NCBI RefSeq assembly: GCF_023065955.2
Contig: NC_079873.1
Coordinates: 6,710,566 to 6,774,565 of the forward strand
Direction: 5' to 3'
From: Ursus arctos
Lineage: Eukaryota > Chordata > Mammalia > Carnivora > Ursidae
DNA length: 64,000 bases
Shown here: one piece after another, positions 1-11,537 of the stretch
Numbering within the stretch: position 1 is the stretch's first letter
Layout of the letters: every line of letters begins with the position of its first letter
Notes under the pieces: generated by a model
Told to the model about the DNA's origin: nothing
The model's input: only the letters and a program-made list of their open reading frames with translations
The model's database searches: none
Translations under genes and position numbers: made by a program

Positions 1-444
1 GAGAAGCGTCTCCAGGGCGGTGACGCCTTCTCATGCCATCGTGGCATGTTTTGGTTCTTAAAATGGCTGCTGTGTTTTCTGTACAGTAAGGTTCTTTATG
101 TTGAGAAAATGAGAAATCCAGTGTCATGGGCTTGAATGGAGTGCTTCATCCAGGACGCTTGAGTGAAAGGATGCTTTAATGATCGAGTACACGGCTGGGT
201 TGCCGGGGCATGGTCCCCACAGCACAGTCGCCTGGAAGGATCGTCAGGAAGGAATGGAGCCAGCCTTTCTAAATTGGGCTTATTTTGAGCGTGAAAATAG
301 AAATCAGTTCTGTTGGCTCCTCGAGAGGATCGGAGCACCTGGCAGAATTGTGGACGGCAGTGCTGTGTTACCGTGTTGAGTGCCGCAATTCTGAAATGGG
401 GCCAGCGTAGCGGTCGGACTGTAGCGAGGATGGAATTTAGATTA

Positions 445-473
445 CATAGATAGGTAGATAGACAGACAGACAG
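445..473. repeat. (GATA/GACA)n microsatellite
   Basis: Short run of ATAG/GTAG units passing into three GACA units. Simple sequence of about 29 bp in the intron. Confidence 0.7.
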
Positions 474-1171
474 TGTCATCTTGCCCTTGATATGCATGAG
501 GAGGGAAGGAGGGAAAAGCGTAGATTACTGTAGGACCTGTGGTATCACCTTATTTTAAAAGGGCTCATAGACGCTTGGAAATAAAGGTACACAATTGGGT
601 CAGTGAATGTAGACTTTTCTGTTGCTTTGGTGTGATTCTGATTCTGGTGACTGGTGTGGTATTCAGATTTAAACACTTAACATCATAAGGTTCTCTGGCA
701 GAAATAACCAATTTAAATGCTTGCCTTTAAGTGCCTTCTAAATGGGGTCTTATTTCACTGGGCTTTAAACTTGAGTGCTGTTAGCCGTATATGAGAGCAT
801 CCAATCTTTATGTGGCTCTGAGGGGACAAGAGTGGCATTTTGTGTAGGAGGTCCCTGCCATCCCCGGTCTGCAAGGCTGAATCCAAGAATCCCTGGCTAA
901 GAAAGAATGACAGATTCAGCAGTTTCTGAGAAACACAATTAGAGCTTTATTCCGAGAGATTCTGAGTGAGTCCTATGCCCCGCACCAGCTGTGATCTCTC
1001 CCAGCCGGCTGCTGGGCTCTGCTGCTGTCGTGAAGGTCCTCAGTGCTCCCCGCACGTGCAGACGCTGGCTTTGCACCTGTGCTTCTGCCACAGGCACGAC
1101 ACTTCCACTGCAGAGGGCTTAGCCCATCTGCTGTGAATGGAGTCCTAGTGAATAGCTGTAACGTTCGTTCG

Positions 1172-1172
<1 letters not shown>

Positions 1173-1210
<38 letters not shown>

Positions 1211-1221
1211 CGCGCGCACGC
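1173..1221. repeat. (GT)n-(GC)n alternating purine-pyrimidine tract
   Basis: About fourteen GT dinucleotides are followed by GC-rich alternation ending in GCGCACGC. The strand alternates pyrimidine and purine without a break for 49 bp, the sequence class that most readily adopts Z-DNA. Confidence 0.85.
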
Positions 1222-1657
1222 CGTAAATGGCACTATCAATGGCGAGAGGGTCGAGAGGAACAGCAGGAGGGACCACCTGCTTCCTTTATCATAGCACACT
1301 GCATAACCACTCTGAAGAAATTAGTTCCAGAGCCTTCTGCTTGTGAGCTGCAGAACCGGCGATTTTTAGAATTGTGTGTGCTTTCAAAGAGTGGCGAGAC
1401 TCCATGAAATTCCAGAACAGGAACATGGAAAAGCCATTTTCAGCTTTTTTCAGAGAATGTTTATTTTCTGAAGTATCGGTAAGAAGTAGCGTACTTAAAA
1501 CATTGAATGTGGGAATAAAAGAAATGAAAATTCAGGTCAAGGACTGTCTTTTTGCTCACCAAAACCAAAATCCTTTAATGCAGAGATTTAAAGACACCTA
1601 ATGTTTTGCATAAATTTAAAACAATATAAACATGTGTATAAAAAATATTAATTACTG

Positions 1658-1775
1658 GGGTACCTTAATTCGGCTCAGTCAGTAGAGCGTGTGTCTCTTG
1701 ATCTCACGGTTGTGAGTTTGAGCCCCACGTTGGGCATAGAGATTACTTAAAAATGAAATCTTAAAAAAAAGAAAG
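1658..1775 (+). mobile_element. Can-SINE, old diverged copy, sense
   Basis: The tRNA-derived head is recognisable: GGCTCAGTCAGTAGAGCGTG, then a B-box-like GTTTGAGCCCC. A short A-rich tail with AAATCTTAAAAAA follows. It lacks the pyrimidine-rich body of the younger copies in this window. Confidence 0.75.
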
Positions 1776-2354
1776 GTACTGATCTGATAAGTACTGGTGC
1801 AGGATAGTGAATGTTTTTCATTGTATTCTGTTGAGACAACAGAATAGCATGAAGATAAGAGGTACTTGTTCATTCAGATCACATTGAGAACATTTTTGTG
1901 AGGTTCAAGATTCTGTCCTACATAAAGATATGCAGGACAAAGGTTCTGCTCCCGAAGGACCTCACAGTGTAGGAGGGAAGGAGAGACACCAGTACTTACG
2001 ACAGAAATGATGACCCATAATTAGAATTTTTGTAAAAAATTATGTGGTGCTTCAGAATCTTGGAGGAAAGAGGATGAGGTGACTTGTGGCTGAGTCATGG
2101 GGAAGACAGGTGGCGTGTGAGCTGAAAGAAACCCAAAGCCAGGAAGGCAGATCCCATTGCATTTGCTTACTTCTAGCTTTTCCTGTGGCGAGCAGCCCCC
2201 TTTACCCACCCCAACTGACTTCACCCCCCAGCTTGTCCTGCTCTCAGAGGTTTTGCACCAGCTCTCCGAGCTCAGTCGTTAGGACCGGCAGGAGTCTGCC
2301 TCCTGCAAATTCTCTCCCCCACTGACTGGGGTACCTCATACACTGGATGTAGTA

Positions 2355-2725
2355 GCTTGCTTGGGCGTTCTGACCAAATACCACAGGCTGGGCGACATCG
2401 ACAAGAGAAATTTATTATCTCAGTCTTCTGGAGGCCAGAAGCCCAAGATCAAGGGGTCAGCAGGTTTGGTTGCTCCCAGGGCTTCCCTTCACGACTTGCA
2501 CATAGCCACCTCCTCCCCGTGTCCCCACGTGGTCTTCCCTCTGTGTGTCTCTTCCCAGTCTCTTGTAAGAACACCATTCAGATTGGATTAGGATTCGCCC
2601 TGATGACTTCATTTTACCTTACTTACCTCTTTAAAAACCCTGTCTCCAAATAGTCACATCCTGGGGTCCTAGGAGTTAGAACTTCAACTTAGAGATTTTA
2701 GAGGGATACAATGACTCCCTAACCC
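2355..2725 (-). mobile_element. MaLR-type LTR relic (MLT1/MST group), antisense
   Basis: From left to right it reads as the reverse of a mammalian MaLR solo LTR: ACCAAATACCACAGGCTGGG, an AAATTTATTATCTCA segment, a TCTGGAGGCC stretch, then TTACCTCTTTAAAAACCCTG and TCTCCAAATAGTCACATCC. It is a diverged non-coding solo LTR with no internal viral genes. Subfamily assignment is from memory. Confidence 0.7.
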
Positions 2726-3281
2726 TGGGAGAAAGGTCCTTTCTGCCTTATACCTTGTAACTAGTGCTGTCAGCTGCCTCAGCGCTCTAGGGAAGTGTCA
2801 TCCTGTCATTGAGCTGATGAGGCCACACCGGATGTGGGAGCATTTCAAATAAAAGGAAGAGGGAGGCTGCCATCCGCGAGTGTGGCTGGTGATGAGGGCA
2901 TTTGGCAAAACCTCTCTAGAGGGCTTTTGGGAGACATGTAAGCCTTACTGTTGCAGGCACCTTGTGACTCAACGATTCTGCTTTTAAGACTTGACCTTCT
3001 GGGTACAAGAGGCACACAGAGGCATTCTCCGCAGAGGCAGTGTGGGGAGGAGGATGTCTCTGACGCTCACCTGGTAGAAGTGTTTGTGTACCCTCTCCTG
3101 GTTCTCATGGAGCCACCCCTGTGCTGCCTGCCGGTCTCCCTGCCTGGATGGCTGCTACTGCCTCTGAACAGAGTGGAGATGAAAATCCTGTCCTTGCCCG
3201 TCCAGCACCCCCCACCCCTTGCAGGGGCTTCCATCCGAGCCACAGTTCCTCTGGTCACCTTGCGGCACAAGCCAGACCCTG

Positions 3282-3298
3282 CCCCCCCCCCCCCCCCC
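3282..3298. repeat. Poly(C) tract, 17 bp
   Basis: An uninterrupted run of 17 C residues just upstream of the LINE-2-like segment. Length is likely to be polymorphic or prone to sequencing error. Confidence 0.85.
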
Positions 3299-3329
3299 AG
3301 TGTAGCACATTGCTCTGTGAGGAGCTCTG

Positions 3330-3705
3330 CTTCAACTCTCTGGGATCAAGTTCTCGCCTTCTTTGTCCAAGTTTTCATCATCTCCAGCCTGGACCATAGC
3401 TGCTGCCTCCTTGCTGGTCTTGGAATATAAATTAAATTATAATTGTCCCCACTCCCAAACCATGCAGTGGCTTCTGGTTGCACCTGGAATAAAGTGCAAG
3501 CTCCTGACCATGACCTGCGAGGCCCTGTATGGCCCTGTTTTTTTCAGGGCATCCTTTGTCACTCTCCTTTCCCATCCGGGCTCAGGACTCATTGCCACCT
3601 TTCTGTCCTTTGAACAAGCCTAGTTCATTTCTTCCTCAGGGCCTTGATGCTTATTAAACGGCTGTTCTTGGAATACCACAAGCCTAATCTCAGGACATCT
3701 ACCTA
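3330..3705 (+). mobile_element. LINE-2 (L2) 3' end relic
   Basis: Recognisable L2 words in order: TCATCTCCAGCCTGGACCAT, CAGTGGCTTCTGGTTGCACC, GAATAAAGTGCAAGCTCCTG, GAGGCCCTGTATGGCC and TCAGGGCCTTGATGC. Ancient and strongly diverged, and no reading frame survives. Confidence 0.65.
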
Positions 3706-3772
3706 GCAAATGGCAGTTGGGTGTTCATACTCAGTTTGGGGAAGGCACCCTGTGTAAGCACAGTGGCTGAAA

Positions 3773-3888
3773 GATGAATGGACCAGTTTTCAGGTGGATG
3801 AATGGAGATAGGGGCAGGTGATGGGTAGATAAATAGATGGGTAAATGGATGGATAAACAGGGTGGATTGGTAGATGAATGAATGGGTA
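3773..3888. repeat. Imperfect (ATGG/ATAG)n simple repeat
   Basis: Repeated GATGAATGGA, GATGGGTAGATAAATAGATG and similar words. A degenerate tetranucleotide array. Confidence 0.75.
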
Positions 3889-4859
3889 CCCGCTAACAGC
3901 CCTTGGTTCAGTCCTTGGTTATGGAGAATAGTGGTCCATGTTGGTACATTCTGTCTGCTGAATTTTTATTTAAGATTTTAGTTTACACAATAGCAAGTGA
4001 AATGGGCTTGTCTTTCTATCCTGGCAAAACATTAAGAATCAAAACACAAACATCTCAAAATAGATTTGGTAGTGGACTTGTTTTGCAGTATCATATTTTA
4101 AAGCTTGCAAGAAAGCTAAGTTGTGCTGTGGTCAGTTACTGCTCTCAGATTTGAGGTTCAGTGAGTACTGTGTTCAGGGAGGCTCTGGAGACCAAAGGCG
4201 AATGGAGATCTGGGGGTGGAGCACGGTGGCTGTGGGTGCTGGCAGGTTCCATCCTCATAACTGCGTTGCAGCCATTTCCGCCCCCACCTTTGGGAGCTCT
4301 GCCAATGGGCTGGCACTGACCTCCAGGCTTGTATCTTGTTGGGACAGATGAGCGAGGAGGAGGAGGAGGAGAGATTCAGATATTCTGAATCCCAACAGCA
4401 GCCGTAAACTTGAATCCGTATGAAATCGAGCTCGTTAGGGGAAATGTGCTTTATATAAAATTCATAAACAAGCTAAACCCACCCGGGGGTCACCTTCCTG
4501 TACATTTTCCCCGAGGGGTGACTTGGCGTGCAGAGGTTTATGCGAACACTGATTTTCCGTTTACTAAACAAGCTTCTTACAAATAGTAAGAGAGATTGCC
4601 CCGCCAAACTCTACTCATTTGTGGCTTTAGGGAAGACATTTGCTTTTCCTGGCCCTCAATTAGCCAAGGGGCAATTGCAGCTTTCCATTCTGAACTGCTC
4701 CGCCGGGAAATTACGAAGCCCAGCCCGTGCTGGGATAACAAGGCGACACTCCAGCTTGGACGCTTTCCAGGGCGGAGCCAGCATCAGGCGGAGCCAGCAT
4801 GGGGCGTAGCTTCCTCCCTGGGCCGTGGTCTTTGTGTGTGGAGTGCTTGCGGACCTCCC

Positions 4860-5510
4860 TCTGCCCTCCCTCCTGGAGAGGCGAAAGGGCGCCTCCGGAA
4901 AATCCCTGACGGGGTTGAGGGCTGCGGGCTGCGGGGTTGTAACTCTAGTTCCTCCCCGCACGTATAGCCACGTGGCTTTAGGAATCGCGGAGTCGGGGCT
5001 AGAGCGCGACCACACATTTGTTTCCTTGCTGGTCTGGCCTGGTGACTTCACGTTATTTGGGAGGAAGCGTGGCGAGGCCAGCGTTGTGTGGGTTACAGGG
5101 TTTGGGGCTGGGGAGGAGAGGGAGAGCCAGAGCCAAGACTGGAAGAAGAGGCGTGCCAACGGAGGGCGAGCGGCACTCCCTGCACCGAGTGCTGTGCAGA
5201 GGCCCGGGGGAGGGAAGGAGACGCAGACGGACCGCAGACCCGACTTCCGGGTTCCGGGTTCCGGGCTCCGGGTTCCGGGCGCCGGGCGCCGGGTGCCGGG
5301 TTCCGGGTTCCGGGCGGGGGAGCGAAGCCTTCCGCGAGCCGCGGGCAGAAGGCAGCCTCTGCCTCCCAGCAGCCGGAACTGCGGCGCTCACGTAACTTCC
5401 GGTGCTCTCCCGGGGAGACCGAGCCGTCCCATCGGGAGCTGCGCCTGCGCCCCTGCTGGCCAGTGGAGCTACCAGCCGGCAGGCCGCGGCGTCCGCTTCC
5501 CAGGTGGAGA
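4860..5510 (+). promoter_or_regulatory. SHROOM2: CpG island with ETS and NRF1-type motifs; candidate internal promoter
   Basis: The segment is GC-rich with dense CpG, peaking at 5,220-5,480, unlike the CpG-poor intron around it. It holds ten 7-bp TTCCGGG-type repeats (5,245-5,314). AACTTCCGGTG at 5,394-5,404 is, on the reverse strand, the optimal ETS/GABPA form CACCGGAAGTT. TGCGCCTGCGCC (5,440-5,451) is a near-consensus NRF1 site, and a further CCGGAA lies at about 5,373. No TATA box is evident. This motif set is typical of TATA-less vertebrate promoters. CAG/GTGGAG at 5,501-5,509 could be a first-exon donor but is only moderate. Inference: an alternative SHROOM2 promoter for a short C-terminal isoform, or a non-coding transcript. 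Direction is not certain. Confidence 0.6.
5245..5314. repeat. Ten-unit 7-bp tandem array (TTCCGGG)
   Basis: Exactly ten contiguous heptamers. Units 1-3, 5, 9 and 10 are TTCCGGG, unit 4 is CTCCGGG, units 6 and 7 are CGCCGGG, and unit 8 is TGCCGGG. The six perfect units each hold a GGAA core on the minus strand within CCCGGAA. The array sits in the middle of the CpG island. Confidence 0.9.
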
Positions 5511-6107
5511 TACCTCCACAGCTGTCCAGATGCAGTAATTCTCTGCTCTTTTATCCTTTTGTCTCTCCTGTCTACTTGACAGCTCTTTTCAGAGCCCAGA
5601 CCCTTGTTGGCTCGCCTTCGTTGAATTTGCACGCAAAGGTGCTCATCAGCGTTTTTGCTTTTCTGCAGAAATCCATCTAAACATACCGAGACCCATCTCC
5701 TCTCATCTTTCCAGCCGTGCTTCTCTCTTCTAGGCTGTGTTTTAGGGGTGAGATGGACTGGGAAGCACCCACTCAGACGGCCGTACAGATTTAAATGCTC
5801 CTTACATTGACGCTGTTCATATTGTCAAAGGCATTGGCCAAGTCTGCTCTGCCTCCTTTGGAGATAATCTTTGTTGCCTTTTAACTTTTGTAGACTCTTC
5901 TGGTTGATTGGCTAGTTAAGGTGCTTTCCATCTTGACTCAAGAACCAAGCTGTGAAGTATGTCTCCAGTTCCTGTTCTACTGGGATCTAATGTGGCACTC
6001 TACTGAGTCTATATTAAGTTGGGTTTCCTAACATTTGTGGGTAAAGCCAAATGTCTTGATTAAACCTGAGTGATTAACCCATGTTAGAAATATACGCACA
6101 TCTCAGG

Positions 6108-6288
6108 GCGCCTGAATGGAATGGTCAGTTAAGCTTCTGACTGGATTTCGGCTCAGGGTGTGATCTCAGGGTCCTGAGATCCAGCTGCTCCTGGGTTCAC
6201 GCTCAGTGTGAAGTCTGCGATTCTCTCTCCCTCTCCCTCTGTGCCTCCCACTTACGTTCTTTCTTTCTCTCTCAAATAAATAAATATA
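6108..6288 (+). mobile_element. Can-SINE, diverged, sense
   Basis: Head GGGCGCCTGAATGG, then TCAGGGTGTGATCTCAGGG, a (CTCTCC)n body and an (AAATAA)n tail. A second, younger SINE abuts its tail. Confidence 0.85.
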
Positions 6289-6499
6289 GGGGCGCCTGGG
6301 TGGCACGGCGGTTAAGCGTCTGCCTTCGGCTCAGGGCGTGATCCCAGCGTTACGGGATCGAGCCCCACATCAGGCTCCTCCGCTATGAGCCTGCTTCTTC
6401 CTCTCCCACTCCCCCTGCTTGTGTTCCCTCTCTCGCTGGCTGTCTCTATCTCTGTCGAATAAATAAATAAAATCTTTAAAAATAAATAAATAAATAAAT
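6289..6499 (+). mobile_element. Can-SINE, young arctoid type, sense
   Basis: Complete copy: GGGGCGCCTGGGTGGCACGG head, GATCGAGCCCCACATCAGGC B-box region, GAGCCTGCTTCTTCC body and an (AAATAA)n tail. It has landed in or beside the A-rich tail of the preceding SINE. Confidence 0.92.
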
Positions 6500-7159
6500 C
6501 TTGGAAAGAATAGAAAAGAAATACATGTACATCTCATCCATGAACTGTGAACATTGGCTTTCAGTTCCCTCCCTTGCAGAAGGTACAGCCTGTGAGAGGG
6601 CATGATAGTGTTCTTGTAGGATGGTAACGTGACTAAGCATCGTGCAAAAGTGGACATTCTAGAATAATGGCAGACTGAAAACTTGTTTCACAGAGAAGAG
6701 CAAGGTGTGGGCAAGCAAGGTCATCAGGGATGACCCAGTAGGTGGCTGAGTCAATGCATTCCTTCTACACCTGCCTGCCCCCAAGGCCACCTTCCGTAGC
6801 ATTCATTTTTAGAAACTTTGAAAAGGAGGCACCAAATGCAGGCAGCTAGTTTGTTTGGGGTCAGGGTAAGGCAGCTTAATTGCACAAGTTTTCCCTTTGC
6901 TCTTTTTCCTTTGTTGGCATTTATTTTTATATTAGAGCTCTGAAATCATTGTGTGTGTGGAAGACCATTGGGGAATGTTGGGCCCACCGATGTTGAGCTG
7001 CCTCACAAGATGACTGTGAGGACTGGACAGCCATCAGGTTCTCTGTTCCACCTCCTTCCCCTTAAGACCCACAGGCTTGTAGATATCTCTACATAGGGCC
7101 ACAGTGGCTGGGCTCTGTCTCTGAGGTTGCTCTAAATTACTTGCCTTTTTTTTTTTTTA

Positions 7160-7325
7160 ATGGGGTTTTAAAGATTGATTTAATGGTAGGACTCACATAA
7201 CCTAAACTTTACTATTTGAATGTGTATCATTTAGTACATTCATGTTGTGCAGCCGTGACCACTATCTAGTTCCAGAACATTTTGTCTCCCCAAGAGAAAA
7301 CCACCTACCCATTGAGCAGGCACTC
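7160..7325 (-). mobile_element. Old LINE-1 (L1M) 3' UTR fragment, antisense
   Basis: The order CATTTAGTACATTCATGTTG, TGCAGCCGTGACCACTATC, CAGAACATTTTGTC is the familiar antisense 3' end of old mammalian L1. Non-coding. Confidence 0.65.
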
Positions 7326-8404
7326 TTGAACTGGGTTTACTTTCTTTAACTTGAAAGGTAACTTGAAGTGATCCCCTCTATGCAGTAAGAGTGTCTTACT
7401 CCAACACAGTTGCCATCAGTGGGATGTGAGATGGATACCTGGCTGTCAGAACTCATTTCCCACAGACTCAGTGTGTTACGTGGTTGTTGGATTCTTGCAG
7501 CTAGTCTCAAATCAGTTTAACTCATACATTTGCTGAAGGTCCACACATTTGAAATTAAAAAAACGGGTCTGCAAATCACCTGTTTCTCTTAAGCAATCTA
7601 AAAATTCATCCAAATCTTTGTAAGTGTGTGTTAGACTTGCACATCCCCCGAGAATTCATAGACAACAACAGAGCCAGGAGCATGCTCTGTGTCTGTGCTC
7701 CCATCCCTAGCCACCCTCTTTCCTCCCACCCCCAATACAGAAATCATCACCACCTCCAGCAGAACTCAGAGGAAGGGAAGGTGAAGGAGGACAGTAAAGC
7801 ATGGATAGTGGCAGGGTGGTAGCCTGAAAAGTACATCTAGTTCAAGTTTTCTCAAACAGCATGTGGAGCATATTCTTGGAACTATGCACATTCTCCTTGT
7901 GAGTGTAATTTTCTGTTTTTGTTTCCATATTAACCCTTAAGTTCATAACAGAATATACTGCACGGTGTGCATGACCACACCTTGTACGTGTGGGAGTGTC
8001 TCACTGCCAGTGCTAATAACGTAACTGTCCGCAGCTGGGAGGAAAGAATCTGTGCATGTTCTCCCGCAGACACCAGGCTCTGTCTCTAGATGAAGGAAAA
8101 GGCATCCAGGTGCCAGGCCCTCAGAGCTCTCTGTCCTGTCTGTCAAAAGAAAAGTGATGGGTAAAATGAGTCCTTCTGTGACATCTGGGAAACTGTGGTA
8201 GCTGAACCCAGGAGAAGTGGTGGTGCTGAGGTATCTGGGACCACAGCAGAAACACTCCCAGCAAAACCGCATCACTTGTCGCATTAAACATTCGCTTGAT
8301 AGTTTTGCTCTCATATAATTGCAAATTTGTTTTGTATTTCATAGCCTAAGAGCTGTGAAAATAAGGAAAAGAAAATGTTTTCTATTTAGACATATTTCAC
8401 AATA

Positions 8405-8680
8405 CAGTAAAAAGTAAAACCATACACTGCATGATTCCACATGTAGGCTGATCTTTAGAGACAGAAAGTAGATTCAGTGGCCAGGAATTGAGGGCTGGGG
8501 GGGAATGGGAATGACTGCTAGAGTGGGTATGGAGTTTCTTTTGGGGGTGATGAAAATATTCAGGAATTACATAGTACTGATGGGTGCATAACTCTGTGAA
8601 TAGACAAAAACCACTGAATTGTATACTTTCATAGGGTAAATTTTATGGTATTTAGACTTTACCAATTTTTAAAAATCTGT
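8405..8680 (+). mobile_element. Old LINE-1 3' fragment, sense
   Basis: Sense L1M 3'-end words are present: CATGATTCCACATG-like, GGGAATGGGAATGACTGCTA, TTCTTTTGGGGGTGATGAAA and CACTGAATTGTATACTTTC. Degenerate. Confidence 0.65.
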
Positions 8681-9668
8681 CAACACTGAGATGCCACAGG
8701 AAAAAAAGTTAATTTAAAATGAGTCTGTGCATTACTCAAGTCTGAGCAATGCAGCTGCAGCTCTGAGGTCAACAAAGTTTGTAAAGGGTCAGGCAGTGAA
8801 TATCCTTGGCTTCGGGGGACAGACTGTTCCTGTTGTGATGACTCAACTCTTGTAGCATGGACGCGGCCATGAACATATGGGCGTATGCGTAGCTCTGCTC
8901 CAGGAAAACTTGACAGGAAAGGTTTGCCAGCCCTGGGGTCTGGTCCAGGGATGGCTGTCCGTGAGTGTACTTTCAGGGATGGGAATGTGGGACCTGCATG
9001 GCGGTCTGTCTAGATATCTCAAAGAGACTTCTTTTTATGATTCTCTTGCAAGAATGAGATCCATTTCTGTCTTCATTTTACTTGTCTTTTGGGTGGTGGT
9101 TAAATTTCAGGAGTTTACACTGTCCACCCAAGCAGGGGTGGCCGTGGCTCCTTCACAGCGTGGGAGTAGAGGTGAGTGCAGGATGCTCTAACCGTGGGCT
9201 CCTTTTGTGATGTTCTGCCTTGCAGCGATGGCACGGGGTAGGGAGGGCACCCTCAGCCCCTAGAGACTGGCCTGCCACATTAGGCGAAGTGACTCGGGAA
9301 GGGCTTAACGCTTCACCAAGACTGCCTGAGAGGCTAGGGGGAAGAGTGCTTCTGGAATGTAAGTGCTAGGGTGCTTATCTTGTTCTGTTCCCTTTTTATT
9401 GGTGGAATTTTTCAAGAGCACAAATGTTCCACGTCAAAGACAGGGATACACACGCAATTTATTCCAAGTATTTATAATGTAAAGTCTCAATAGCATTAGC
9501 ATAGCTTAAGCTATGAAAAGACGTGAGAGTCCTAGACACCCTGATAATTATGCCTCACTCAAGTAAACATGGATGTATGAAAACCCAAATTATAAATCTT
9601 AATATTATAAAAGTGCTTTCTCTTTGGAAATAACTCATTGAGGGCATTCTTTAAAAATTCCTCAAGCA

Positions 9669-9869
9669 TGGGGCGCCTGGGTGGCTCAGTCATTAAGCGT
9701 CTGCCTTCGGCCGGTCGTGATGCCGGCATTCTGGGATCGAGCCCCACATCGGGCTCCTCCACTGGGAGCCTGCTTCTTCCTCTCCCACTGCCCCTGCTTG
9801 TGTTCCCTCTCTCACTGGCTGTCTCTCTCTCTGTCAAATAAATAAATAAAATCTTTAAAAAAAAAAAAA
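9669..9869 (+). mobile_element. Can-SINE, sense, with target-site duplication
   Basis: GGGGCGCCTGGGTGGCTCAG head, full body and (AAATAA)n-poly(A) tail. Flanked by the direct repeat TCCTCAAGCA (9,659-9,668 and about 9,870-9,879). Confidence 0.92.
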
Positions 9870-10917
9870 TCCTCAAGCACAACCAGCATCCAGGTCTTGT
9901 TTTCCAGTACCCTTCTGTAATCAGAGCAGCCAGTTCTTCTTGCAGGGGATGGCTGGGTTTAGGGCCGGGGCAGGGGATATACAGAATGAGCCTGGAACGT
10001 CTTGCAGTGCCAAAAAGTAAGGAAGGACTAAACCAAACAAGCCCAATAACAGTAAGGATATCTCAAAGGGACACAGGAGCCAACTGAAAGAGCTTCCTAT
10101 GACCACAGTTGGAACAACTGAAACAACGAAATAAAGTAGTGTTAGATTGTGACCCAGTGTATAAAGTAAGTATTCCTGAGTCCGTACTGATGATAAACAT
10201 AAATGATTGAATAAATAAGTGGAGAGAGAAAAGACAAGTCTCTTGTTCAGAAAAATTCCACATACTCTGTATAGCTCCTCTGTCCTCAAGGAAGTGGAGC
10301 AGAACTCCTGGCTCCTTAAATATGGACTGTGTATGGGCAACCTCCTTCCAGAGAGGGCAGGATGGAAAGCTAGAGGGAGAGAAGGCGCTTCTGATGGAGA
10401 AACTGACCTGTGCTAACCCCTGCCAGGTGGTGCACGGAGATCAGTTGTGTTGACAGCATGACCCTTGCTAGCCTATGCGAATAGCACTTTCTACCTTTGT
10501 GATCTTCCCCAAAATCCATAACCATAATCGTGAAAAAAAAATCAGACAAATCCCAGTTAAGAGACATTCTACAAAATGCCTGAACAGGACTCCTCAGAAT
10601 GGTCAGGGGCATCAAGAACAAGGAAGTTCTGGGGAGCTGTGCCTTAGGGGAAGCCAAGGAGACGTGACAACTAATTGTAACATACCCTGGACAGGGTCCT
10701 GGGACAGAAGAAGGACATTAAGTAAAAAAGAAATCTGAAACAAGTGTGGGCTTCAGTTAATATTAATGTCCCCAGATTGGCTCATTAATTATAACAAATG
10801 TTACCATACGAACATAAGAGGTTAACTGTCGGGGAGACCGGTCATTGGAGATACCAAAATTCTCTTACTGTCGTAATTTTTCTGTAATTCTAAATGCATT
10901 CTAAAATGAAGTGTGGG

Positions 10918-11190
10918 TAGGAGAAGGAAGGGAAGAATGAAGGGGGGGGTAATCACAAGGGGGAATGAAGCATGAGAGACTATGGACTCTGGGAAACAAA
11001 CTGAGGGCTTCAGAGGGGAGGGGGTAGGGGAATGGGATAGGCCGGTGGTGGGTATTAAGGAGGGCACGTATTGCACGGAGCACTGGGTGTTATACGCAAG
11101 TAATGAATCATGCAACACTACATCAAAAACTAATGATGTACTGTATGGTGACTAACATAACATAATAAAAAATTATTATAAAAAATAAAA
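10918..11190 (+). mobile_element. Carnivore LINE-1, 3' terminal fragment, sense
   Basis: Contains GAGAGACTATGGACTCTGGG, GGGTATTAAGGAGGGCACGT, GAGCACTGGGTGTTATACGC and CATCAAAAACTAATGATGTA, ending in an A-rich tail. This is the sense 3' UTR of the recent carnivore L1 lineage, 5'-truncated, with no ORF2 left. The antisense form recurs at 16.3, 23.9 and 59.2 kb. Confidence 0.85.
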
Positions 11191-11237
11191 ATAAAATTTA
11201 AAAAATAAAATGAAATGTGTATTTAAAATTGTAATTT

Positions 11238-11345
11238 TTTTAAGATTTTATTTTTAAGTAATCCCTGCACCCAATGTGAGGCTTGAACGCAGAACCCCAA
11301 GATCAAGAGTCACACACTTTACTGACTGAGCCAGCCAGGTGCCCC
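11238..11345 (-). mobile_element. Can-SINE, old short copy, antisense
   Basis: A TTTTTTAAGATTTTATTTTTA tail comes first, then a reversed GAACCCCAAGATCAAGAGTC body and the TGAGCCAGCCAGGTGCCCC head. Confidence 0.8.
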
Positions 11346-11358
11346 TAAAATCATATTC

Positions 11359-11537
11359 CTTTTTTTTTTTTTTTTTTTTTAAGATTTTATTTTGTTTTAT
11401 TTGTCAGAGAGAGCACAGGTAGGGGGAGCTGCAGGCAGAGTGAGAGGGAGAAGTCCAATGCAGGACTCGATCCCAGGACCCTGGGATCATGACCTGAGCC
11501 AAAGGCTGGCGCTTAACTGACCCACCCAAGTGCCGCT
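11359..11537 (-). mobile_element. Can-SINE, antisense
   Basis: Long poly(T), AAGATTTTATTTTG, GACTCGATCCCAGGACCC and a reversed head ending CACCCAAGTGCCGC. It lies 14 bp beyond another antisense SINE. Confidence 0.85.

Noticed and set aside
4825..5632. Overlapping open frames of 110-237 codons on both strands in the CpG island
   Set aside because: GC-rich DNA is poor in stop codons. The frames run through the 7-bp repeat, giving low-complexity Arg/Gly/Pro peptides, and none resembles a known domain.
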